Positions 58,409-64,000 of a stretch of 64,000 bases of DNA are shown piece after piece. The stretch's first letter is position 1. Each line of letters opens with the position of its first letter. The DNA is from Leucobacter triazinivorans (GTDB lineage: Bacteria > Actinomycetota > Actinomycetes > Actinomycetales > Microbacteriaceae). The stretch is from contig NZ_CP035806.1 of the NCBI RefSeq assembly GCF_004208635.1, positions 2,728,001 to 2,792,000 of the forward strand, in the 5' to 3' direction. The position numbers and the translations under genes are program-made. Under the pieces are notes generated by a model, which was not told the origin of the DNA, made no database searches, and saw nothing but the letters and a program-made list of their open reading frames with translations.

Positions 58409-59584
58409 TCACAGGCGGGGCACATCGCGGCGCTGTGCCATATTTGTGCCATATCCATCGCGGTTCGTGAGGCTATCGAACACCGCGGCTGTGCGCCTGG
58501 CGACGCCCTCGCGGGCGCGGGAGTAGCGTTCGGTGACTTGCAGGCTCGAATGTCCGAGCACTGCTTGCACGTCCGGGGCTGACGCGCCCGCGTCGAAGAG
58601 GATGGTGGCGAACGTGTGGCGGAGATCATGCACGCGCAGATCGGGACGCTTGACGGCGGTTCGGATCACGGCCCAGTCCACTGCGCGGCGGAAGTTTGCC
58701 GCGACGAGCCTGCCGCCGTTCGGCCCCGAGAACAGTAGGTCGTCGGGTTCTTTGTCTTTGATGGCTTCCTGCAGATGGGGCAGCAGGGCCTTGACGATCG
58801 GCACCTGTCGTTCCTTGTGGCTCTTCGGTGTCTGTTCGATCAATTCCCCGTTCAGGCCGGGCGAGAAGCTGCGGCTCACGCGCAAGACACCCTGTTGCAA
58901 ATCGACATCGCGTACTCGGATCGCGGTCGCCTCGCCCGCCCGCATTCCCGTGAACACGAGGGCGGCGGCGTAGCGGCGGTAGACCCCTTCGGGGATGAGT
59001 TCGAGCATCTTGGTTACTTGTGGCATGGTGAGCGCGCGTGAGGTTGGGGCGGCGCCGGCGTCCTGGCTCGGGCGTTTGATTTCCCGGGCGGGGTTGTAGT
59101 CGATGACCCGCGCCCGGCGTGCCGCGTCGAGCAGGCGGCTGATGAGCGCGAGCGCATCCACCTTGGTCGAGGGCGAACAATCCCACTCGACCATCGCCGT
59201 TTCGATCAGTGGGGAAGTGATGGCTTCGAGCTTCATGTGGCCGAGTGTCGGCTGCACGCGCCTACGCCATGCCACGCCGTAGGCGCGGGCTGTACCTGGC
59301 CTTACCGATGCTTCGATTGCTGACCAGTGGCGCTCGTGCCACTGGGTGAGCGACATCGCGCCGTTCGGGTTCTTGCCTGCAATGGCTTTCGCGAGTTCTT
59401 TCTTGGCCTCAGTCAGTGTGCGGAACGTGCGTGTGCGCTCGGCCCAGTTTCCGTAGAGGTCGGGCACCAGCACGCGAATCTGATACCGCTGTCGATCCTC
59501 ACGCCACCGGATGCCCTCGGGGAGTGGCTTGCCTGTGCGTGGATCGAGCCGCAGCGGGGAGTCTTTCGACGGTCGGCCAGCCAT
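58409..59584 (-). CDS. int: Tyrosine-type site-specific integrase
   Basis: A 391-residue recombinase. The N-terminus has an AP2-like arm-binding part (GIRWREDRQRYQIRVLVPDLYG), the middle a SAM-like core-binding domain, and the C-terminal catalytic domain carries Arg in FTGMRAGEA, His-x-x-Arg in HDLRHTFA, His in LGHSS and the nucleophile Tyr in TERYSRA. It integrates or excises the element beside tRNA-Phe. The start overlaps the excisionase stop (TGATG). Confidence 0.93.
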   Translation of the reverse strand: MAGRPSKDSPLRLDPRTGKPLPEGIRWREDRQRYQIRVLVPDLYGNWAERTRTFRTLTEAKKELAKAIAGKNPNGAMSLTQWHERHWSAIEASVRPGTARAYGVAWRRRVQPTLGHMKLEAITSPLIETAMVEWDCSPSTKVDALALISRLLDAARRARVIDYNPAREIKRPSQDAGAAPTSRALTMPQVTKMLELIPEGVYRRYAAALVFTGMRAGEATAIRVRDVDLQQGVLRVSRSFSPGLNGELIEQTPKSHKERQVPIVKALLPHLQEAIKDKEPDDLLFSGPNGGRLVAANFRRAVDWAVIRTAVKRPDLRVHDLRHTFATILFDAGASAPDVQAVLGHSSLQVTERYSRAREGVARRTAAVFDSLTNRDGYGTNMAQRRDVPRL

Positions 59585-59781
59585 CAGCGTCTCGTTCCGC
59601 CGACCTCGAGGAACTCGTCGATCGTGTCGGCGCGCCAGAGCTTGTGCTTGCCCACCTCGGCATCCGGTTCGGGGATCAACCCCTCGCGGCGCAGCTTGTC
59701 AAACGTCGGCAGCGGCACCCGGCACCGCGCAGCGGCCTCGGCGCGCGTCAGGTAGTCCGTCTGGGTTGTCGCCTCGGTCAT
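59584..59781 (-). CDS. xis: Excisionase / MerR-type HTH protein
   Basis: A 65-residue protein. ATG 59781 is chosen because AGAGGAAAGG lies just upstream. YLTRAEAAARCRVPLPTFDKLRREGLIPEPDAEVGKHKLW is the winged-helix DNA-binding motif of excisionase-family proteins (helix_turn_helix_17). It overlaps the integrase start, so both are co-translated, as in other actinobacterial integrative elements. Confidence 0.85.
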   Translation of the reverse strand: MTEATTQTDYLTRAEAAARCRVPLPTFDKLRREGLIPEPDAEVGKHKLWRADTIDEFLEVGGTRR

Positions 59782-59903
59782 GCCCTTTCCTCTCATCGGG
59801 TGCGGGTGAACGCCATCAAGAACTAGCGTTATTGCGAGTACCTGATATTAGAACACAAACAACGTGTAACCGCAACTACATGAGATGAGAGTGGGTTTCC
59901 GAA

Positions 59904-59909
59904 TAGACT
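59904..59909 (+). promoter_or_regulatory. -10 element (TAGACT) of the HTH-protein gene
   Basis: TAGACT 7 nt before ATG 59917. The AT-rich 59822-59903 stretch (gttattgcgag, gatattagaacac) between the divergent xis and this gene is the likely control region of the element. Confidence 0.55.
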
Positions 59910-59916
59910 CGTGCGC

Positions 59917-60612
59917 ATGGCACTACCCACGCCCCGGCCGGGGGATCAGAGCGCAGACGGACTGCTCACGCAGGCCGACCTTCCTGCGGGCTGGCACCTC
60001 GCTTCTCGCTTTCCCGGCGAGCGCCCCGACGATGCGAGCGACGAGATCGACCGCGTACTCGGCTACGACGACCATGCGACGGGCGAGGCCGCCGACTCGG
60101 AGCAGAACGAAACTGTGGACGGCCGCTGGCGCTACATCGAGCACGAGGGCACGGCCACGCGGGTGATGATCCGCTTGCAGCGACAACTCTACGCAACTCC
60201 CGAGGAAGTACGCATCACCGGCGTGATCTATCTGCCGTGGCGACCAGGCGACCCGATCACCAGTCACCTCCTGCGCGAACTGCCAACCGCGAAGATCGAG
60301 GCCGCGATCAACAAGCGCTTGTTCGCCATGAAGCGCATCGCCACCGTCACCGGCAACAAGATCTTGCTCCCGAGCGGCCGCAAGATCAGTGACCGTGACC
60401 TCTTGAAATCGCTCGGCAACCCGAAGCAGGTGCCCGACTTCTATGAACTCGTCGCGTTGCAGCACGGCAAGCTCTCGAGTCAGGGTGATGAAAACCCCTC
60501 GGCAACGATGGCCGGCATCAACGGCGTCGCACTCAGTACTGCACAGGGTTGGGTGGCAAAGGCCCGCAGCCGTGGACTGCTCCCGCCAGGACGTCGCGGG
60601 AGGGCTGGATGA
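59917..60612 (+). CDS. Element-borne protein with C-terminal HTH
   Basis: A 231-residue protein starting at ATG 59917 (leaderless). The N-terminal 150 residues have no recognised family. The C-terminal 60 residues (VPDFYELVALQH, GVALSTAQGWVAKARSRGLLPP) look like the helix-turn-helix used by actinobacterial element regulators, where STA..WV.KAR..GLL recurs. Divergent from xis and int, it may be the element's regulator. Its last codons run straight into P-type ATPase sequence, so its own 3' end may be altered by the junction near 60605-60620. Confidence 0.6.
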   Translation: MALPTPRPGDQSADGLLTQADLPAGWHLASRFPGERPDDASDEIDRVLGYDDHATGEAADSEQNETVDGRWRYIEHEGTATRVMIRLQRQLYATPEEVRITGVIYLPWRPGDPITSHLLRELPTAKIEAAINKRLFAMKRIATVTGNKILLPSGRKISDRDLLKSLGNPKQVPDFYELVALQHGKLSSQGDENPSATMAGINGVALSTAQGWVAKARSRGLLPPGRRGRAG

Positions 60613-60616
60613 TTCA

Positions 60617-61408
60617 AATGAGGAGGAAGCCGGGCACGGTATCAGCGGTGTCGTCGACGGCCGCCGCATCCGTGTCGGCAACGCCCGCTGGCTCGACCCC
60701 GGCGAGCATCGGGAGGCTGCCGAACAGCTAGCCGAACGCGGCATGACCGTTGTCGCGGTCGAGGCCGACGGGAAACTCGCGGGCCTCATCGGGATCCGCG
60801 ACGAGTTGCGCGCGGAGTCGGCCGAGACGATCCGCATGATGCGCGACATGGGCATTACCCCGATCATGCTCACCGGCGACAACGAGCGCACCGCTCGTGC
60901 GCTGGCGGCCGAGGCCGGCATCGAAGACGTTCGCGCCGAGCAGCTCCCCGCAGACAAGGCCAGCGCCATCGGTGCACTCGTGGCTGCGTCGCCGACGGCG
61001 ATGGTCGGTGACGGCATCAACGATGCCCCCGCGCTCGCGACGGCGACTGTCGGCATCGCCATGGGGCTCAAGGGGTCGGCGGCCGCCATCGAATCCGCCG
61101 ACGTCGCCTTCACCGGTCATGATCTCCGCCTCATTCCGCAGGCTCTCGCGCACGCGCGTCGAGGCCGTCTGATCATGACGTGGAACATCGGTCTCGCCCT
61201 GGCCATCATCGTCGTGCTCTTCCCCCTGGCGCTCTTCAGGGTGCTCGGCCTCGCCGGGGTCGTGCTCGTGCACGAGCTGGCTGAGGTGCTCGTGATCCTC
61301 AACGGCATCCGAGCCGCACGCAGGCCCGCAAATGCGCGGCCCTCGGCGCTGTTGCCGAGCGCTGTATCAACACCAGCGGAAACTCCGCAAGAATTGCTGG
61401 CAAGGTAG
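60617..61408 (+). pseudogene. 5'-truncated heavy-metal P-type ATPase (CadA/ZntA-like)
   Basis: The frame starts inside the nucleotide-binding domain (AGHGISGVVDGRRIRVGNARWL) and continues to a normal end. It keeps MLTGDNERTARALA and the metal-ATPase hinge MVGDGINDAPALATATVGIAMG, and the last two helices (HELAEVLVILNGIRAAR). The metal-binding, actuator and DKTGT parts are missing; no start codon lies in the usual place. Similarity to Zn/Cd/Pb pumps is clear. It was cut by recombination with the upstream element. A short product from an internal ATG would not pump. Confidence 0.85.
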
Positions 61409-61472
61409 TATTTCTGGCCTCATCTCAGGCTTCGATGCTAAATTGTTACATAGCTATGGAGGTGATGAAGTG

Positions 61473-61901
61473 ATGGATGCACGCTCAGCCACGCGGCGAC
61501 CGCTGTCGCGGCGCGCGCTCCTGACCTTCGTCTGGGTCGGCGCCTTCGTGATCCTCGGCCTCGTCGGCCTCCGGCTCCATAGCGCCGAAGCCGTCGGCGT
61601 CCCGGTGGTCGCTCAGGCACCAACTGTCGCGGAAATCAGCGAGTCGGCTGCATCGGTCCCTGTCGCCAGCGACGGAGAGAAGCACACGGCCCACGGCAAC
61701 CTACTGCAGAGCTGGCATCTCGACCTGCTCGCGATCTGCATGCTCGCCATGCTGGCGAGCATGCTACTGCTCGGCCTCTTCCTCCGGCGCCCCTGCCAAC
61801 GCCCACACCTCCGCCGGCTTCGCGAGCTGGCAGTCGAAGTCCCGCGCGCACCGGACCGAACCCAGCCGCTCCTCCTCCTGCTTTCCATCTCCCGAACCTG
61901 A
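61473..61901 (+). CDS. DUF6153-like membrane protein, second copy
   Basis: A 142-residue protein; ATG 61473 has GGAGGTGA 7 nt upstream, a strong ribosome site. Helix 1 (about 15-35: LLTFVWVGAFVILGLVGLRLHS), an external His-containing loop, helix 2 (ICMLAMLASMLLLGLFL), then a basic and Pro/Leu-rich tail. The layout is the same as 13291-13770, near other copper genes. Upstream DNA (61409-61457) is AT-rich and could hold a promoter. Confidence 0.55.
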   Translation: MDARSATRRPLSRRALLTFVWVGAFVILGLVGLRLHSAEAVGVPVVAQAPTVAEISESAASVPVASDGEKHTAHGNLLQSWHLDLLAICMLAMLASMLLLGLFLRRPCQRPHLRRLRELAVEVPRAPDRTQPLLLLLSISRT

Positions 61902-62154
61902 TCTCGAGAATTCTGCGCGACAGGGTGTTCGTCGAGTTCTCTGCATCTCTTGAAGAAGCCGGGAACCGCCCTCACTGAGGGGCTCACGGCATGCCCATAT
62001 CTGCACGGCCGCGACAGAGCAGCACCTCCGAAGTGATGCCGCCTGCCGCCGACCAGATACCCGTAAACGCAGCAGTCACCTCGGCATGCCGCCGGATGCT
62101 GCACGCACGCACTTCCAGAGGCGCATCTGACGCCCACGATCAGGATCAAACAGT
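61902..62154. other. 253-bp region without a supported gene
   Basis: No frame with convincing composition or ribosome site. Short inverted words are present (for example CTCACTGAGGGG) but no strong terminator. Confidence 0.4.
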
Positions 62155-62271
62155 TTGAACACGACAGAATCCCCCATCAAACCCCAACACTTCCTCTTCG
62201 TCATCGGCACCGTAGCGCTGAGTATCGCGGTGGCCGTGGGACAGTACCTGGTGCTCGGAGTACTCCTATGA
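62155..62271 (+). CDS. 38-residue membrane peptide
   Basis: A TTG start at 62155 (AGGA 9 nt upstream) gives a 38-residue peptide with a polar start (MNTTESPIKPQH) and a single helix (FLFVIGTVALSIAVAVG onward). Its stop overlaps the ATG of the M23 gene (ATGA), the usual sign of coupled translation. Too short for routine gene calling. Role unknown. Confidence 0.55.
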   Translation: MNTTESPIKPQHFLFVIGTVALSIAVAVGQYLVLGVLL

Positions 62272-63167
62272 GCCGGCGTCGCCGCGACCAGGAGCCAGTC
62301 GCCCGCCGACGAAGCACCTGGGTGGAGCCGCAAGCAGAGCACCCATCCGACGAAGCCCCCGATCGTCGCGCCCGGCACGGAGAATCATCGGCCACGAGCG
62401 AACCGCGATCGAAGAACCCAAGCCCGTCCGCGCCGGCAGGCGGTGGCACGGGGGAGGGCGGATCAGCCGAGACGATGGCGACCCCGATCGCCAAACGTCG
62501 GAGACTGCGCAGCTTCATCTCCGGCAGTTCTGCGCTGGCCTGCGTCGGCGCGCTCGTCGTCGGCACACTGCTGCCTGTGACGAATCCGGCAACCGCGGAC
62601 AGCGTCGCCGCCGCCATTCCGCAGCAGTCGATCTCCACAGGCGGCACCGCCGAAGACCCCGCGGTGCTCGATGCACTATCTGCGATGCCAACCGCAGTCG
62701 CGATCCCGGAGATCCAGACCATCGGCGGAACCGTGAGCGTCACCGGGCTTACCGACACAGCGCTCCGCTACCCCTTTGATCAGGAAGTCCCGCTGACCGA
62801 CGGCTTCGGCTACCGGTCGGCACCCGTCGCGGGGTTCCACGATGCACAGGATATGGGCGCTGCCGGAGGCACGCCCGTCCGGATCATCGGGGATGGCGTC
62901 ATCACCGAAGCGGGCTGGGCGTCAGATGGATGCGGGTTCTCCTTGAAGGTCCAGCACCAGGTCGCAGGCCAAGCCGTCAGCAGCCGCTACTGCCACATGC
63001 AGGACAACTCCCACGCCTGGCAGGTCGGGCAGACGGTGCAAAGCGGTGATCAAGCCGGGCTCGTCGGCACGACCGGATTGTCGTTTGGCAACCACCTGCA
63101 CCTGGCGCTGCGAGTCGAGGACGAACCGATCGATCCGCTGCCGTTCATCGCCGCGAACGCGAAGTAG
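62268..63167 (+). CDS. M23 family metallopeptidase (LytM domain)
   Basis: A 299-residue protein. A 75-residue charged cytoplasmic stretch is followed by one membrane anchor (about 85-105) and, at about 170-295, a LytM domain: DGFGYRSAPVAGFHDAQDMG with metal His and Asp, SSRYCHMQ and the HLHL motif (GNHLHLAL). All zinc residues are present, so it should cut peptidoglycan cross-links or a secreted substrate. It sits upstream of ctaG, an arrangement seen in other actinobacterial copper loci (recalled). Confidence 0.9.
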   Translation: MSRRRRDQEPVARRRSTWVEPQAEHPSDEAPDRRARHGESSATSEPRSKNPSPSAPAGGGTGEGGSAETMATPIAKRRRLRSFISGSSALACVGALVVGTLLPVTNPATADSVAAAIPQQSISTGGTAEDPAVLDALSAMPTAVAIPEIQTIGGTVSVTGLTDTALRYPFDQEVPLTDGFGYRSAPVAGFHDAQDMGAAGGTPVRIIGDGVITEAGWASDGCGFSLKVQHQVAGQAVSSRYCHMQDNSHAWQVGQTVQSGDQAGLVGTTGLSFGNHLHLALRVEDEPIDPLPFIAANAK

Positions 63168-63215
63168 CCCCGCTCGGCGGCATTGTCGCCTCGTCAGTAA
63201 GGACACCCCCTGCCC

Positions 63216-64000
63216 GTGTATCCCGCGAAGGTCAGCCTCGAGCTCAGTGATCTCTTCCGGCTTGAGCTGCTCAGTATGTCGCCGCTCGCGTGGCTCGCGA
63301 TTGTCTGTCTCGTCATCTATCTGGTTGGTGCGATCTCCCTCTGGATTGCAGGGAAGCCGTGGAGCGTCCTGGCAACGGTCTCGTTCTTCGTCGGATGCCT
63401 GATCTGGTTCCTGGTCACCGGGCTGAGTGGGAACGCCTATGCGGACGAACTCGTCTCGGTGCTCGTCTTCCAGCAGATCACGCTGATGGTCTTCGTGCCG
63501 CCGTTCCTGCTCATGGGATCGCCCGGCAGGTTGCTCCTGCGGGCCACCCCTCACCGGGGAATCGGGCGCCCAGCGCTGCGCGCAGCGCTGGGCGCCTACC
63601 GGTCGCGCACGGCTCTGGTGCTCCTCCACCCAGCGATGGTCGTCATCATCGCGGCTCTGGCCTTCCCCACCCTCTATTTCACGGATGCCGTGAGCTGGTT
63701 CCTCGCTCTGCCAGGCGGGCACCTGATCCTGCTTACGTTCTTCCTCGTCTTCGGAGTCATCGGTGCCGCACCACTCTGGGCGGTCGACCCGCTGCCGCGC
63801 GAGCCCTCCTTCCCCGTGCGTCTCGTGGACCTCTTCATCGAGATCCAGATCCATGCGGTGTTCGGATTGTTGCTGCTCGTGAACGCGGGCCGGATGTTCA
63901 GCTGGTATGCGGAAGATCCCGAGGAGTGGGGACTCACTCGCGAGCTCGACCAGGCCATCGGCGGAGGCCTCGTCTGGTCGTATGGCACCCTTCCGCTCAT
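63216..64000 (+). CDS. ctaG: Cytochrome c oxidase assembly factor CtaG-like, 5' part
   Basis: Starts at GTG 63216 (AAGGA 12 nt upstream) and stays open to the window edge, 261 codons. Hydrophobic helices (LAWLAIVCLVIYLVGAISLW, VLATVSFFVGCLIWF, QQITLMVFVPPFLLMGSP) and the conserved IEIQIHAVFGLLLLVNAG and PLWAVDPLP match the caa3_CtaG family, which helps insert copper into cytochrome oxidase. In actinobacteria similar genes are linked to copper import. Its 3' end is beyond the window. Confidence 0.85.
   Translation, partial: MYPAKVSLELSDLFRLELLSMSPLAWLAIVCLVIYLVGAISLWIAGKPWSVLATVSFFVGCLIWFLVTGLSGNAYADELVSVLVFQQITLMVFVPPFLLMGSPGRLLLRATPHRGIGRPALRAALGAYRSRTALVLLHPAMVVIIAALAFPTLYFTDAVSWFLALPGGHLILLTFFLVFGVIGAAPLWAVDPLPREPSFPVRLVDLFIEIQIHAVFGLLLLVNAGRMFSWYAEDPEEWGLTRELDQAIGGGLVWSYGTLPL

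Overview
This window is chromosomal DNA of a high-GC Gram-positive actinobacterium, most likely a member of the Microbacteriaceae close to Leucobacter. Support comes from a mycothiol synthase gene beside a GlnR-type regulator, DUF3073 and DUF3995 proteins, an LPXTG surface protein, strong GC-rich codon bias, and many genes whose start codon lies 6-8 nt after a TAnnnT hexamer (leaderless transcripts). The genus is an inference; no rRNA gene is present.

Layout. 0-5.9 kb: the 3' part of a large superfamily 1 helicase and a small partner protein, then the housekeeping genes fmdB, fthC-type cyclo-ligase, galU, rimJ-like and a glpR-like membrane protein. 5.9-11.1 kb: an accessory island coding for a secreted beta/gamma-crystallin (I36-like) protein, a lipoprotein, a membrane-fusion protein and a MacB-type ABC exporter; the last three overlap or lie close together. 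11.2-13.8 kb: a copper-linked group (DUF305, CueP, DUF6153-like). 13.9-18 kb: tRNA-Ala, a LysE exporter, a hotdog thioesterase, an LPXTG Ig-repeat protein, tRNA-Lys and a conserved hypothetical gene. 18.1-32.7 kb: a phosphate/polyphosphate/redox block with pstSCAB (pstS carries an in-frame amber codon and is preceded by a four-unit PHO box), capA, a MarP-like protease, mutT1-like, ppk, mshD, glnR-like, ygfZ and gpmA. 32.7-41.5 kb: DUF3073, a secreted protein, DUF445, an RND exporter with a very long acidic tail, and a DEAD-box helicase. 42-57.8 kb: acyl-CoA oxidase, prolyl aminopeptidase, a zinc metallopeptidase gene interrupted by a second in-frame amber codon, a LysR-like effector-domain protein with an ATL repair protein, a VIT1-type transporter, an ABC-F protein, several small enzymes, and two leucine/aspartyl-type aminopeptidases.

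57.9-64 kb: tRNA-Glu, tRNA-Asp and tRNA-Phe, followed by an integrative element: tyrosine integrase, excisionase, an HTH protein, the 3' half of a heavy-metal P-type ATPase, a second DUF6153-like gene, a 38-residue membrane peptide, an M23 peptidase and the start of ctaG. Copper handling is therefore a theme at both 11-14 kb and 60-64 kb.

Intergenic DNA is rich in short tandem repeats (periods 17, 18, 26 and 38 bp) and hairpins. The observations most worth following are the low-GC crystallin/lipoprotein/MacB cassette, the two in-frame amber codons, and the integrative metal element at tRNA-Phe.
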